Assembly: GCA_018228705.1 (NCBI GenBank)
Contig: CP073694.1
Location: 1,116,001-1,180,000 of the forward strand
DNA length: 64,000 bases
Direction: 5' to 3'
From: Dysosmobacter sp. Marseille-Q4140
GTDB lineage: Bacteria; Bacillota; Clostridia; Oscillospirales; Oscillospiraceae
In this document: piece after piece, positions 23,465 through 41,382 of the stretch
Layout of the letters: each line of letters opens with the position of its first letter
How positions within the stretch are numbered: position 1 is the first letter of the stretch
Position numbers and translations under genes: made by a program
The notes under the pieces: generated by a model
Seen by the model: only the letters and a program-made list of their open reading frames with translations
Databases searched by the model: none
What the model was told of the DNA's origin: nothing

Positions 23465-24184
23465 TCAAAAATTTTTCAACTGGTCCTGCTCTTTATCTGT
23501 CAAAAAACGATACTTACCCTTCTCCAAAGCCGGATCCAAGGTCAAATTGCCCATTCGTAATCGTTTGAGATAGAGTACCGGCTTGCCCAGCTGGCCAAGC
23601 ATCCGCTTGATCTGGTGGAATTTTCCCTCCCGCAGCGTCACGAGCGCCTCACTCTCCTCCCCCGCCGTCAGGATCTCCAGTCCGGCCGGCAGGCACCGCA
23701 GGCCGTCGGCCAGGGTCATGCCCGCTTCAAAGGCGGCACAGTCCGCCTCTGTCAGACGCCCGGCGGTGCGGACATAGTAGACCTTATCCACATGATGCCG
23801 GGGGGAGAGCAGATCGTGGGCCAGCTGTCCGTCGTTGGTCAGGAGGAGCAGCCCCTCGGTGTCCTTGTCCAGCCGCCCCACCGGAAACAGACCCTGGCGC
23901 CGCAGCTCCGCCGGCAGCAGGTCCAGCACCGTGGGGCCCCGGCCGTCCTCTGTGGCGGAGAGATAGCCCGCAGGCTTGTGGAGCATGACCCAGGTACAGC
24001 GGCGGTAGCACAGGGGCTCGCCGTCCACCAGGATCTCCGCCGACTCCGGGTCTGCCTTCTCAGCCGTGTCCCGGACGGCTCGTCCGTCTAGCAGGATCCG
24101 GCCCTGTCGGGCCAGGAGCTTTACCTCCCGCCGGGAAAAACGGCCGGTGGAGGCGATGATCTTGTCCAGGCGCTGTGATTCCAT
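23465..24184 (-). CDS. RsuA/RluB-family pseudouridine synthase
   Basis: 239 residues from the ATG at 24184 (GAGGAG upstream). An N-terminal S4 RNA-binding domain (RLDKIIASTGRFSRREV) is followed by the pseudouridine synthase fold, with the catalytic Asp in GRLDKDTEGLLLLTND and the family motif FHQIKRML. The length and single S4 domain fit RsuA, which modifies 16S rRNA, better than RluB, but the target uridine cannot be fixed from sequence. Confidence 0.9.
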   Translation of the reverse strand: MESQRLDKIIASTGRFSRREVKLLARQGRILLDGRAVRDTAEKADPESAEILVDGEPLCYRRCTWVMLHKPAGYLSATEDGRGPTVLDLLPAELRRQGLFPVGRLDKDTEGLLLLTNDGQLAHDLLSPRHHVDKVYYVRTAGRLTEADCAAFEAGMTLADGLRCLPAGLEILTAGEESEALVTLREGKFHQIKRMLGQLGKPVLYLKRLRMGNLTLDPALEKGKYRFLTDKEQDQLKNF

Positions 24185-24294
24185 ATATATGCGCGCTCCT
24201 CTCAGGTATCCGCCTTTAGGCGGCTGCTTTTCTTTTTTCACATGGTATCATAATCCCGGCGAAAAATGAATAGGAAGATGCAGGAGGGATGCAC

Positions 24295-24762
24295 ATGGTG
24301 ATTTGGACCGCGCGATTTTCCAAAAAAGCGAAAGCTGTTCTGCTGCTGATCGTCCTGGCCCTGACGGCGGCAGTCGTATTCCTGCTGCTGGGCCGGGGCG
24401 GCGGCGAACCGGCGCCAGCCATCACTCTGGCTGCCAACGAAGACCGGGTGGCCTATCTTCAGTCCCTGGGCTGGGAGGTAGAGCCGGAGCCGGTGGAAAC
24501 CTTGCAGTTCCTGCTGCCGGAGGAGCTGACGGAACCCTACGTGACCTACAACGAGCTCCAGGCGGAGCAGGGCTTCGACCTGTCCGCCTGCTGCGGCAAG
24601 CAGGTCTCCCGCTACACCTACACCGTCACCAATTACCCTGGCCGGGCCGAGGGCGTTCAGGTGAACCTCTACGTCTGCGAGGAGGCACCGGTGGCCGGGG
24701 ACATCCTCTGCGCCGGAGCCGACGGCTTTCAGGACACCCTGGCCTTTCCGGAAACGCCGTGA
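24295..24762 (+). CDS. Membrane-anchored DUF4830-like protein
   Basis: 155 residues from the ATG at 24295, six bases after AGGAGGG; an in-frame ATG six bases earlier is too close to that site. One N-terminal membrane span (about 14-36), then an extracellular domain with DRVAYLQSLGWEVEPEPVE, VTYNELQAEQGFDL and YTYTVTNYPG, the pattern of DUF4830 proteins found in Clostridia. Function unknown. It converges on tuf and shares its terminator. Confidence 0.8.
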   Translation: MVIWTARFSKKAKAVLLLIVLALTAAVVFLLLGRGGGEPAPAITLAANEDRVAYLQSLGWEVEPEPVETLQFLLPEELTEPYVTYNELQAEQGFDLSACCGKQVSRYTYTVTNYPGRAEGVQVNLYVCEEAPVAGDILCAGADGFQDTLAFPETP

Positions 24763-24764
24763 GG

Positions 24765-24800
24765 CAAAAAAAGAACTGCCGCATACGCGGCAGTTCTTTT
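24765..24800. terminator. Bidirectional terminator between the DUF4830-like gene and tuf
   Basis: A 12-bp perfect stem AAGAACTGCCGC / GCGGCAGTTCTT with a four-base loop and T runs on both strands. Confidence 0.92.
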
Positions 24801-24822
24801 TATACGCTGGATGAGAGGGAGA

Positions 24823-26025
<1,203 letters not shown>

Positions 26026-26091
26026 TTGAAAATCCTCCTGTCAATTTTCAAAATCTGTGTTTGTTGCAACGTGAAATAATCAACATTGCTT

Positions 26092-26120
26092 ATTTTACCC
26101 TATCTTGCCGGGAAAAGCAA
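26092..26120 (-). promoter_or_regulatory. Internal promoter of tuf
   Basis: TTGCTT (26115-26120) and TAAAAT (26092-26097), 17-base spacer, in the 114-base gap between fusA and tuf. Confidence 0.75.
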
Positions 26121-26139
26121 TAACTTTTTCCAGCGGGTG

Positions 26140-28245
26140 TCAGTCCTGGGGCTTGGTGCGCTCGCTGACGATCTTGTCACGCAGGCTCTTGGGCAGTTCC
26201 GCGTAGCTGTGGGGCTCCATGGTGTACTGGCCGCGGCCCTGGGTGGAAGAACGCAGGTCGGTGGCGTAACCGAACATGTTGGACAGAGGCACCAGAGCGT
26301 CCACCTGCTGCGCGCCGGGACGGGCCTCCTGGCCCAGGATCTGGCCGCGGCGGGCGGTCAGGTCGCCGATCACGGTGCCCAGGTAGTCGTCGGGGGCAAT
26401 GACGGAGACCTTCATGATGGGCTCCAGCAGGACGGGATCCGCCTTGCGCATAGCCTCCTTGAAGGCCATGGAGCCGGCGATCTTGAACGCCATTTCGGAG
26501 GAGTCCACCTCGTGATAGGAGCCGTCGTACAGAGTGACCTTCACGTCCACAACGGGGAAACCAGCCACAACACCGGCCTGCAGGGCGCCGCGGATACCGG
26601 CGTCGACAGCGGGGATAAACTCCTTGGGAATGGAGCCGCCCACAACGGCGTTGATGAACTCGTAACCCTTGCCGGACTCGTTGGGATCCAGCTTGATCTT
26701 GACGTGGCCGTACTGGCCGGAACCGCCGCTCTGGCGCTTGTACTTGGTGTCCTGATCCACGGACTTCTTGATGGTCTCCTTGTAGGCCACCTGGGGGGCG
26801 CCCACGTTGGCTTCCACCTTGAACTCACGCAGCAGACGGTCGACGATGATCTCCAGGTGCAGCTCGCCCATGCCGGCGATGATGGTCTGACCGGTCTCCT
26901 CGTCGGTGTAGGTCTTGAAGGTGGGGTCCTCCTCGGCCAGCTTGATCAGGGCCATGGTCATCTTCTCCTGACCGGCCTTGGTCTTGGGCTCGATGGCCAC
27001 GCGGATCACGGGCTCGGGGAACTCCATGGACTCCAGGATGACGGGGTGCTTCTCATCGCACAGGGTGTCGCCGGTGGTGGTATTCTTCAGACCCACGGCG
27101 GCCTCGATATCGCCGGAGAAGACCTCCTCGATATCCTCGCGGTGATTGGCGTGCATCTGCAGAATCCGGCCGATGCGCTCCTTGACGTTCTTGGTGCTGT
27201 TGAGCACAGAAGAACCGGTGGTCAGGTGGCCGGAATAGACGCGGAAGAAGCTCAGACGGCCCACATAGGGGTCGGTCATGATCTTAAAGGCCAGGGCGGA
27301 GAAGGGGGCGTTGTCGTCAGAGGGACGCTCCTCCTCCTCGTCGGTCTTGGGATTGACGCCCTTGATGGGAGGCACATCCAGAGGAGAGGGCAGGTAGTCC
27401 ACAATGGCGTCCAGCATCTTCTGAACACCCTTGTTCTTATAGGACGTGCCGCAGACCACGGGCACCATCTCATTGGCAATGGTGGCCTTGCGGATGGCGG
27501 CACGGATCTTGGCCTGAGGAACTTCCTCACCGCCCAGATACATCTCCATGATCTCATCATCGAACATGGAGACAGCGTCCATCAGCTTCTCGCGGTACTC
27601 GTTGGCAAGGTCCACCATGTCGGCGGGGATGGGCTCCACGCGCATGTCCTTTCCCAGGTCATCATAGTAGATGTCGGCATCCATCTCCACCAGATCGATG
27701 ATGCCCTTGAAGGTATCCTCGGAGCCGATGGGCAGCTGGATGGGAACGGCGTTGCACTTGAGACGCTCGTCGATCATGTGCAGCACGTTGTAGAAGTCCG
27801 CGCCCATGATGTCCATCTTATTGACGTAAATCATGCGGGGGACCTTGTAGTTATCGGCCTGGCGCCACACGGTTTCGGACTGGGGCTCCACGCCGCCCTT
27901 GGCGCACAGCACGGTCACAGAGCCGTCCAGCACGCGCAGGGAACGCTGCACCTCAACGGTGAAGTCCACGTGGCCCGGAGTGTCGATGATGTTGATCCGG
28001 GTGGGCTTGAACTGGTTCTTGGAACCAGACCAGTAGCAGGTGGTGGCGGCGGACGTAATGGTGATGCCGCGCTCCTGCTCCTGCGCCATCCAGTCCATGG
28101 TGGCAGTGCCGTCATGGGTCTCACCGATCTTATAGTTCACGCCGGTGTAGAACAAGATACGCTCGGTCGTCGTCGTCTTGCCCGCATCGATGTGAGCCAT
28201 AATGCCGATATTACGGGTATTTTCCAGAGATGTTTTTCTCGGCAT
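26140..28245 (-). CDS. fusA: Elongation factor G
   Basis: 701 residues, full length. The ribosomal translocase GTPase, with G motifs [19 protein letters not shown] and NKMD, and the five-domain EF-G layout up to the conserved C-terminal region. It starts 15 bases after the rpsG stop in the str operon. Confidence 0.99.
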   Translation of the reverse strand: MPRKTSLENTRNIGIMAHIDAGKTTTTERILFYTGVNYKIGETHDGTATMDWMAQEQERGITITSAATTCYWSGSKNQFKPTRINIIDTPGHVDFTVEVQRSLRVLDGSVTVLCAKGGVEPQSETVWRQADNYKVPRMIYVNKMDIMGADFYNVLHMIDERLKCNAVPIQLPIGSEDTFKGIIDLVEMDADIYYDDLGKDMRVEPIPADMVDLANEYREKLMDAVSMFDDEIMEMYLGGEEVPQAKIRAAIRKATIANEMVPVVCGTSYKNKGVQKMLDAIVDYLPSPLDVPPIKGVNPKTDEEEERPSDDNAPFSALAFKIMTDPYVGRLSFFRVYSGHLTTGSSVLNSTKNVKERIGRILQMHANHREDIEEVFSGDIEAAVGLKNTTTGDTLCDEKHPVILESMEFPEPVIRVAIEPKTKAGQEKMTMALIKLAEEDPTFKTYTDEETGQTIIAGMGELHLEIIVDRLLREFKVEANVGAPQVAYKETIKKSVDQDTKYKRQSGGSGQYGHVKIKLDPNESGKGYEFINAVVGGSIPKEFIPAVDAGIRGALQAGVVAGFPVVDVKVTLYDGSYHEVDSSEMAFKIAGSMAFKEAMRKADPVLLEPIMKVSVIAPDDYLGTVIGDLTARRGQILGQEARPGAQQVDALVPLSNMFGYATDLRSSTQGRGQYTMEPHSYAELPKSLRDKIVSERTKPQD

Positions 28246-28260
28246 ACTGTCTCTCCTAAC

Positions 28261-28731
28261 TTACCAGCGGAAATGGGCGAAGGCCTTGTTGGCCTCGGCG
28301 GCCTTGTGGACCTCCTCGCGCTTCTTCACGGCAGAGCCGGTGTTGTTGGCGGCGTCCATCAGCTCGCCGGCCAGACGCTCGGCCATGGTGCGCTCGCTGC
28401 GGGCGCGGGCGTAGGTCGTGAGCCACCGCAGACCCAGGGTCGTGCGGCGGGCGGGACGGACCTCCATGGGCACCTGATAGGTGGCGCCGCCCACGCGGCG
28501 GGCCTTGACTTCCAGGCTGGGCATGATATTCTCCATGGCCTGGGTGAACACTTCAACGGGGTCCTTCTCGGTCTTTTCCTTGATCTGGTCGAAAGCAGCG
28601 TAGACCACCTTCTGGGCCACGCCCTTCTTGCCGTCCAGCATGACGTTGTTGATCAGCCGGGTGACCAGGACGGAGCCGTAAACGGGATCCGGCAGGATCT
28701 CTCTCTTGGGAACATTACCTCTTCTGGGCAC
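28261..28731 (-). CDS. rpsG: 30S ribosomal protein S7
   Basis: 156 residues, exactly the usual size, if translation begins at the GTG at 28731, where GGAGGG is seven bases upstream; the in-frame ATG at 28749 would place that site inside the gene and adds six non-family residues. S7 starts 30S head assembly on 16S rRNA. The typical PRRGNVPKR start and VGGATYQVP motif are present. Confidence 0.98.
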   Translation of the reverse strand: MPRRGNVPKREILPDPVYGSVLVTRLINNVMLDGKKGVAQKVVYAAFDQIKEKTEKDPVEVFTQAMENIMPSLEVKARRVGGATYQVPMEVRPARRTTLGLRWLTTYARARSERTMAERLAGELMDAANNTGSAVKKREEVHKAAEANKAFAHFRW

Positions 28732-28877
28732 TATGCTTCCCTCCTTCATAATAATTCTATGATCTCATAGGTACTCAAAAGGCATGTTGCAGCCTTCCGT
28801 GTATGCCTGCCGAAGCGGTAACATGTTCGCACATATATATAAACCTATTCGGCAAAGCTTTCAGTGTTTCGCAGATC

Positions 28878-29294
28878 TTACTTCTGCTTGGGGCGCTTGG
28901 CACCGTACTTGGAACGGGACTGCATACGGCCGGAGACGCCCTGGGTGTCCAGAGTACCGCGGATGATGTGGTAACGGACGCCGGGGAGGTCCTTGACACG
29001 GCCGCCGCGGATCATGACCACGGAGTGCTCCTGCAGGGAGTGGCCCACGCCGGGAATATAGGCGGTGACCTCGTAGCCGTTGGTCAGACGCACACGGGCG
29101 ATCTTACGCAGAGCGGAGTTGGGCTTCTTGGGGGTCGCGGTTCTCACGGCGGTGCACACGCCTCTCTTCTGGGGAGAAGGCAGGTTGGTGGTCTTGGTCT
29201 TCAGGGTGTTCAGACCGAACTGCAGCGCGGGAGAAGTGGACTTGTAGGAAGCCTGTTCTCTTCCTTTCCGGACCAGCTGGTTAAAAGTAGGCAT
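28878..29294 (-). CDS. rpsL: 30S ribosomal protein S12
   Basis: 138 residues. S12 sits at the decoding centre. The KPNSALRK and [12 protein letters not shown] loops carry the Lys residues whose changes cause streptomycin resistance elsewhere; here both are the wild-type Lys. Followed after 146 bases by rpsG; the gap holds no gene or clear signal. Confidence 0.98.
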   Translation of the reverse strand: MPTFNQLVRKGREQASYKSTSPALQFGLNTLKTKTTNLPSPQKRGVCTAVRTATPKKPNSALRKIARVRLTNGYEVTAYIPGVGHSLQEHSVVMIRGGRVKDLPGVRYHIIRGTLDTQGVSGRMQSRSKYGAKRPKQK

Positions 29295-29397
29295 TAGTGT
29301 TCTCCTTTCTTTCCATATTTTCCGGCCGCCGCCGCAGGCGACAGCCTTTATTTTTTGCGGAACGCCTTGCGGCTATTCCGAAAAAACCAAATTTTCC

Positions 29398-29643
29398 TCA
29401 CAGGGCGAGGACCGCCACCACGGCAGCGCCCACGGTGATGCGGCAGGCCTGACCCAGCTGGGTCAGGGTGTAGTCCGTCTCCACCGGGATACCCGCCTGG
29501 GCACAGGAGGCGGCGATGGGGTCAGTGATGGCCGGGTCCGCGTCGCAGGCCAGATACACCCGCCTGGCCCGGCCCTCCCGGATCGCCTTGCGGGACTGCT
29601 TCACGCCGACGACCTTCTCCTGGGAAGCAAGTTCCGTGATCAC
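29398..29643 (-). CDS. L7Ae-family (YbxF/YlxQ-like) RNA-binding protein
   Basis: 81 residues from a GTG start with AGGAGG upstream. The L7Ae/L30e fold is suggested by GVKQSRKAIREGRARRVYLACDAD, with the helix-rich region that binds kink-turn RNA, and the strand LTQLGQACRITVGAAVVAV. In Firmicutes a homologue stands at the head of the str operon, as here. Kink-turn binding is known for the family; its role in this operon is not established. Confidence 0.88.
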   Translation of the reverse strand: MITELASQEKVVGVKQSRKAIREGRARRVYLACDADPAITDPIAASCAQAGIPVETDYTLTQLGQACRITVGAAVVAVLAL

Positions 29644-29704
29644 GGGAATTCCTCCTGAAAATGCATGGCAAAATTCGCAGAATTTCTATTCCGCGCAGAT
29701 AAGG

Positions 29705-29733
29705 ATTATATCATGGGAAAATTCATCCGTCAA
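29705..29733 (-). promoter_or_regulatory. Main promoter of the str operon
   Basis: TTGACG (29728-29733) and TATAAT (29705-29710) with a 17-base spacer, about 60 bases before the L7Ae-like gene and just after the rpoC terminator. Confidence 0.88.
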
Positions 29734-29785
29734 GGCAAATTTCAAAAAAGGCGGGGACTTTCCGGCGTTTTTTGGCCTCTGCGTG

Positions 29786-29824
29786 GCAAAAAGCGGGGCT
29801 GCGGAATCATCCGCAGCCCCGCTT
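29786..29824 (-). terminator. Terminator of the rpoBC operon
   Basis: A 15-bp perfect stem AAGCGGGGCTGCGGA / TCCGCAGCCCCGCTT, followed by T5 on the minus strand. Confidence 0.9.
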
Positions 29825-29852
29825 CGGGGAAAATGCAGGGAACGATCGGAGC

Positions 29853-33644
<3,792 letters not shown>

Positions 33645-33709
33645 GTCGCGATTTCCTCCTTAAAAATGATTCAGAATGGATTTGTCAGACGAACAGAACC
33701 AGTTCTGGA

Positions 33710-37411
<3,702 letters not shown>

Positions 37412-37623
37412 CTTCTCATTCACCTTTCTGCCGCGCCGCCGCCCTGTCCGGCGGAGACGCATGGTTTTTTCGGAGGGGCGCAGGCCCCGCGGCGCATTTG
37501 ATACGCACGGTGCTGTTGTTAAAAATATTGTTACCTGCTCTTGCAATGGAGTGGGAAATGTGCTATGGTAAACGCAGGTAATGAAGAATGGCGTACTAGC
37601 CGCCATCACTACATAAGCGATTT

Positions 37624-37652
37624 ATTTTACCATGGAATTTCTCTCCTGTCAA
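37624..37652 (-). promoter_or_regulatory. Promoter of rpoB-rpoC
   Basis: Perfect TTGACA (37647-37652) and TAAAAT (37624-37629) separated by 17 bases. Transcription should begin near 37617. Confidence 0.88.
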
Positions 37653-37666
37653 GGAGGCAGCATGCA

Positions 37667-37696
37667 CAGCCGGGATGTTTTTCCCGGCTGTTTTTT
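37667..37696 (+). terminator. Rightward terminator-like hairpin next to the rpoB promoter
   Basis: CAGCCGGGA / TCCCGGCTG with a six-base loop and T6 on the plus strand. No rightward gene ends here. Confidence 0.6.
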
Positions 37697-37766
37697 GTAT
37701 AAAACTGCCGCAAGCATGCAAAACCGGCCGGTTTCCGCCGCGCCGCCGGAGAGACTCCGCATCCGC

Positions 37767-37808
37767 AAAAAACCGCCGGGTCCGCAAAAGCGGACCCGGC
37801 GGTTTTTC
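37767..37808. terminator. Terminator after the 61-residue membrane protein gene
   Basis: A 15-bp stem AACCGCCGGGTCCGC / GCGGACCCGGCGGTT with an AAAA loop; T runs on both strands. Confidence 0.9.
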
Positions 37809-37818
37809 ACCTGTTTTC

Positions 37819-38004
37819 TCAGTCGTACAGATCCTCGTCGGCGTAGTCGTCGTACTCCGAGCTGAATTTCTGGCTCAGCCGTTTCCTCATGCCGCAGCAG
37901 CCGACGGTCAGGTCATGCCACCCGCCGATCAGCAGGCAGACGAAAGCCGCCAGGGCCAGGCTGGCGCCGATGATCTTCATGACCATGCGTGCAGTTTTGC
38001 TCAT
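37819..38004 (-). CDS. 61-residue membrane protein with acidic tail
   Basis: Starts at the ATG at 38004 with AGGAGGAG upstream. One membrane span (about 9-29, IIGASLALAAFVCLLIGGW), a Cys-Cys pair, a short basic stretch (MRKRLSQKF), and a Tyr/Asp/Glu-rich C-terminus. Function unknown; the strong RBS and terminator support a real gene. Confidence 0.72.
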   Translation of the reverse strand: MSKTARMVMKIIGASLALAAFVCLLIGGWHDLTVGCCGMRKRLSQKFSSEYDDYADEDLYD

Positions 38005-38092
38005 AGGGGGGCTCCTCCTGTTCCGGATGTTCTCCTTCAAATTTCGATGGTGCCTTTATCATACACCGTTTTCCGGCGTTTTACAACTCCCC

Positions 38093-38383
38093 TCAGGGCG
38101 CGGCGGTGGGAATATCCTCCGTCAGGTCCACATCCGGGGGGTAGATGTCCTCGATAGGGGTCCGCAGACCCAGGAGATCCTGCAAAAAGCGGGCCATCAG
38201 GGGGATATAGGTGACCACGAACACTGCCGAGGCTGTCCAGGCCGCCGTCCGTTTCCGCCGTGCCGGCACCGCCAGGCCGATCAGCACGCCCATGGCGCAA
38301 AGGCACATCTTCAACAGCGCGATATCCCACCACTTGCAGCGCCGCAGATACCGCTCCGCCGCGGTGAATAAGCCGTTCATCAT
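38093..38383 (-). CDS. 96-residue membrane protein of unknown function
   Basis: MM start at 38383/38380, just after GGAGGCGGAG; translation could begin at either ATG. Two hydrophobic spans (about 21-40, ALLKMCLCAMGVLIGLA, and 48-68, AAWTASAVFVVTYIPLM) and a Pro/Asp-rich tail. Resembles small clostridial permease-like proteins described only as hypothetical. It may form a unit with the next small gene. Confidence 0.68.
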   Translation of the reverse strand: MMNGLFTAAERYLRRCKWWDIALLKMCLCAMGVLIGLAVPARRKRTAAWTASAVFVVTYIPLMARFLQDLLGLRTPIEDIYPPDVDLTEDIPTAAP

Positions 38384-38553
38384 CGTCTCCGCCTCCCGTT
38401 CCGTATCCGGTCCCGCCGGGCATCGCCCCGGGCCGGTCCAAGTTGAGGTCATTGTACCACAGCCCGCCGGAAAAGAAAAGCCGCCGGAAAGGATTTTTCC
38501 GCGGGTTTTGCCCCGGAACTGCAGTTTCTCCGCTCCTCCGGGACTCCTGAGCC

Positions 38554-39195
38554 TCAGGTCCGCCCAAGCAGTCTGTCATATCTGCGCAGGGCGGCCAGCT
38601 CCGGATTTTCCGCAGCAGTCACCTCCAGAAACTCCGGCAGCCAGGCCTTGCAGATATCCTCCCGCACGATGGCCTGTCCGCCGTAAATGCGAAAGACCTC
38701 TGCGTCCAGCTGGCTGTTGAGGACCATAGGCTTACCCGACACCTTTGTGCACAGGGCCACGGCCTCTCTGGGCTTCACCGGCCGCAGTGCCCGAAGCTCC
38801 AGGCGGTGTTCCTTATCCGCCCAGCCGACCCACTGGGTCTGCCCGCCCATGAAGTCATCCCCCAGCTCGATCCAGTAATAGTCTTTGTCCTCCGAGATCT
38901 CGTAATCGTTCAGGCATTTGAGGTAATGGGCGTACAGCCTGTTGTATCCCTTCGCGCCTTTGAGTCTGCTCTCCCGCTCCAGCAGCTGCTGCTCATACCC
39001 TTTCAAGCCCAGCAGGTAATCTGCGGAGACGTTGAAAAAGGAGGCCAATTTTGCCAGACCATAGGTGTCCGGCCGCAGGCCCTTCTCATACCGCTGCACC
39101 GTCTTTTCGGCGACCTCCAGCTGCTCCGCCAGCTTCTCCTGGCTCAATCCGGCCGCCGTGCGCAGTTCTCTCACTTTCTTACCGAACGAATCCAT
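38554..39195 (-). CDS. XRE-family regulator
   Basis: 213 residues from the ATG at 39195 (GGAGGGAGAA upstream). Residues 1-62 form an XRE helix-turn-helix: VRELRTAAGLSQEKLAEQLE and TVQRYEKGLRPDTYGLAKLA. The remaining ~150 residues have no recognised domain; they are polar and contain DYYWIELGDDFMGGQTQWVGW, perhaps a ligand-binding or enzymatic module. Typical of a small stress or phage-type repressor. Target unknown. Confidence 0.85.
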   Translation of the reverse strand: MDSFGKKVRELRTAAGLSQEKLAEQLEVAEKTVQRYEKGLRPDTYGLAKLASFFNVSADYLLGLKGYEQQLLERESRLKGAKGYNRLYAHYLKCLNDYEISEDKDYYWIELGDDFMGGQTQWVGWADKEHRLELRALRPVKPREAVALCTKVSGKPMVLNSQLDAEVFRIYGGQAIVREDICKAWLPEFLEVTAAENPELAALRRYDRLLGRT

Positions 39196-39305
39196 AGGTT
39201 CTCCCTCCTTATGCTCCGTATGATACACGGATCTGCGGGAGATTGGTAGAGACACTTCTGTCGCCTTTCCCAAAAGGAATGAGATGCCGGGAGCTCTCCG
39301 CCCCC

Positions 39306-40676
39306 TCAGCTCCGGGCGGCGCCCGCAGCGGCCTGCCGCGCCAGCAGCGCCACGGTCTCCACATGGCGGGTGCCAGGGAACATGTCCACAGCGCAGGCCC
39401 GGGTGAGCGCATATCCGGCCTGGGCAAACAGCTTCACGTCCCGGCCCAGGGTGGCCGGGTCGCAGGAGACGTACACCACCCGGTCCGGCCCCATGGCCGC
39501 GATGGAGGCGATGACCTGCGGCGCCAGGCCCTTCCGGGGCGGGTCCACAGTGACCACGTCCGGCCGCAGGCCCTCCCCCTCCAGCCGGGCTGCCACATCG
39601 GCGGCGTCGCCGCAGAAGAAGTCCGCGTTTTCAATGCCGTTGCGCGCCGCGTTCTCCTCCGCGTCCTGAATGGCCTCCGGCACGATCTCCGCGCCGATGA
39701 CCCGCCTGGCGGAGCCCGCCATGCACAATGTGATGGTGCCGATGCCGCAGTACAGGTCCAGCACCGTCTCCGTTCCCGTCAGGGCGGCAAATTCCAGGGC
39801 CTTGCCGTAGAGGACCTCCGTCTGGGCCGGGTTCACCTGATAGAACGACGGCACCGACAGCTTGAAGGTCAGTCCCCGCAGGGTGTCCATCAAATAGTCC
39901 TGGCCCCAGACGGTGCGGTACCGCTCCCCCAGGACCACGTTGCCCTTGCGGGTGTTGGAGTTGATGAGCACGCCCACGGTACCCGGCGCCGCCGCCCGGA
40001 CCAGGGCCGCCAGCTCCGGCTCCCGGGGCACGCCCCGGCCGTTGACCACCAGGCAGCAAAGGCTCTCCCCCGCCCGGTTGACCCGGACGTAGACGTGGCG
40101 CACCAGGCCCTTGCCGGTTGTCTCGTCGTAAGCGGAGATTTTGTAGCGGCGCATCCAGGCGCGGACCGCCTCTGCGGTCCGGTCCGCCTCCGGCCGCTGG
40201 ATCAGACACCGCTCCACCGCCACCACTTGGTGGCTCCGCTCCCGGAAAAAGCCGATGGCGCCGTCGGCGCCCACCGGGTACTGGCTCTTATTGCGGTAGT
40301 GGGTGGGGTCCTTGGCCCCCAGGATCTCCTCCACCTCCACGGCGGACCCGCCCAGGCGGGTGACGGCGTCCTGGACCCGCTGGCGCTTGGCCCGCAGCTC
40401 CTCCGGATAAGTCAGGTGCTGGAAGTCGCAGCCGCCGCAGCGGCCGTAATAGGGGCACTCCGGCTCCGCCCGCTCCGGGGAGGGGGCGTGGATCTTCACG
40501 ATCTTCCCGGCGGCGGCAGTCTTCATGACCTTGGTGATCCTCAGATCCACCGTCTCGCCCCGGACGGCGCCGGGGACGAACACCACGGCCCCGTCCAGGC
40601 GGACGATGCCGTAGCCGTCGCTGGAGTAGCCCTCCACGGTGCCGGTATAAATGTGATTTTCTTGCAGTTTTTCCAT
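39306..40676 (-). CDS. rlmD: 23S rRNA (uracil-C5)-methyltransferase, RlmD/RumA family
   Basis: 456 residues from the ATG at 40676. An N-terminal TRAM domain (about 5-60), the iron-sulfur ligands CPYYGRCGGC with a fourth Cys in VERCLIQ, an SAM-binding core (VLDLYCGIGTITL) and the catalytic Cys in VSCDPATLGRD. It methylates a uracil C5 in 23S rRNA using SAM; Firmicutes proteins of this family may instead be RlmCD with two targets, so the symbol is provisional. Confidence 0.92.
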   Translation of the reverse strand: MEKLQENHIYTGTVEGYSSDGYGIVRLDGAVVFVPGAVRGETVDLRITKVMKTAAAGKIVKIHAPSPERAEPECPYYGRCGGCDFQHLTYPEELRAKRQRVQDAVTRLGGSAVEVEEILGAKDPTHYRNKSQYPVGADGAIGFFRERSHQVVAVERCLIQRPEADRTAEAVRAWMRRYKISAYDETTGKGLVRHVYVRVNRAGESLCCLVVNGRGVPREPELAALVRAAAPGTVGVLINSNTRKGNVVLGERYRTVWGQDYLMDTLRGLTFKLSVPSFYQVNPAQTEVLYGKALEFAALTGTETVLDLYCGIGTITLCMAGSARRVIGAEIVPEAIQDAEENAARNGIENADFFCGDAADVAARLEGEGLRPDVVTVDPPRKGLAPQVIASIAAMGPDRVVYVSCDPATLGRDVKLFAQAGYALTRACAVDMFPGTRHVETVALLARQAAAGAARS

Positions 40677-40847
40677 TGGGAAACCTCTTGTTTCTCGCCC
40701 CGGAGGGGCGGGGATTCTTTTCGCTGTCCGGCGGGAGCGGCGGGGCTGCGGGAAGCCCGCGGTCATCCGCTCCTGTTCCCCTCGATGGGGAACCTGTATC
40801 AGCTGCCGGGGCCGCGTACCGCTCACAGGCAGATCCTTCGTCCGCCT

Positions 40848-41308
40848 TTACGGGCGCGTTGATGTTGAACAGTCTGATTCCGGGAGCCGCTCCATGGGGC
40901 GGTAGCGGATGCCGTCGGGAGCCAGCCGCTCCCGGTCCGTGGGGCGAAATCCCAGACGGCGGTAGATCTCCACGGCGTAGGGGGCGGCATTGACCGTCAG
41001 CGCCTCCGTTCGGCGGTCCTCCAGAAGCCGCGCCATCAGGGCCCGGCCCACCCCCCGGCGGTGATAGGCCGGATCCACGAAAAACAGCGCCACATGGTTC
41101 CCCTCCGCACCGAGGACGCCCGTCAGCACTCCGTTGTCAAAGGCGCCCAGCACCGTCAGGGCGTCCACTGTCTGCGCATCTTCGATATAGGACCGGAAGG
41201 CCGCCACGCCCTCCGGCGGGTAGTCCGGCGCCTCGAATTGCAGGAACACCCGCCAGCAAAGGGCCATGGCTTCCGGCTTTTTTCCCTGCTGAGGATCCGC
41301 AGTTCCAT
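40848..41308 (-). pseudogene. GNAT acetyltransferase with apparent homopolymer frameshift
   Basis: The frame that contains the GNAT core runs from about 41278 to 40848: EAMALCWRVFLQFEAPDY, the acetyl-CoA motif RRGVGRALM and YRRLGFRPT. Its only in-frame start (GTG at 41315) is squeezed against the GGAGGAG. In the other frame an ATG at 41308 has this RBS at ideal spacing and encodes MELRILSREK. The two frames meet at a run of six A (41278-41283, T on the plus strand). One extra A would give MELRILSREKKPEAMALCW, a normal GNAT N-terminus. It may be a sequencing error, a recent mutation or slippage during transcription. It follows the unknown exported-protein gene in the same direction. Confidence 0.72.
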
Positions 41309-41382
41309 AGGACACTCTCCTCCACTGACTGCTGCGGCCCGGCGCTGGGCCGGGCCGCGATCAACGCTATTGGGGCCGCCTG

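Larger units (their letters stand above)
37412..37818 (-). other. rpoB leader and upstream intergenic region
   Basis: 407 bases without a convincing gene. From right to left it holds the terminator of the upstream small gene, a plus-strand terminator-like hairpin, the rpoB promoter, a short ATGGCG/CGCCAT hairpin near the predicted transcript start, and ~200 bases of untranslated leader. No riboswitch or ribosomal-protein-binding motif is recognised. Confidence 0.7.

Noticed and set aside
26086..28770. An 894-codon plus-strand frame opposite fusA and rpsG
   Set aside because: Same GC-driven shadow effect; the minus strand encodes intact, highly conserved EF-G and S7.
37412..37609. N-terminal extension of RpoB or a leader peptide starting near 37609
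   Set aside because: The extra residues are not family-like and lack an RBS; the conserved start at 37411 has one.
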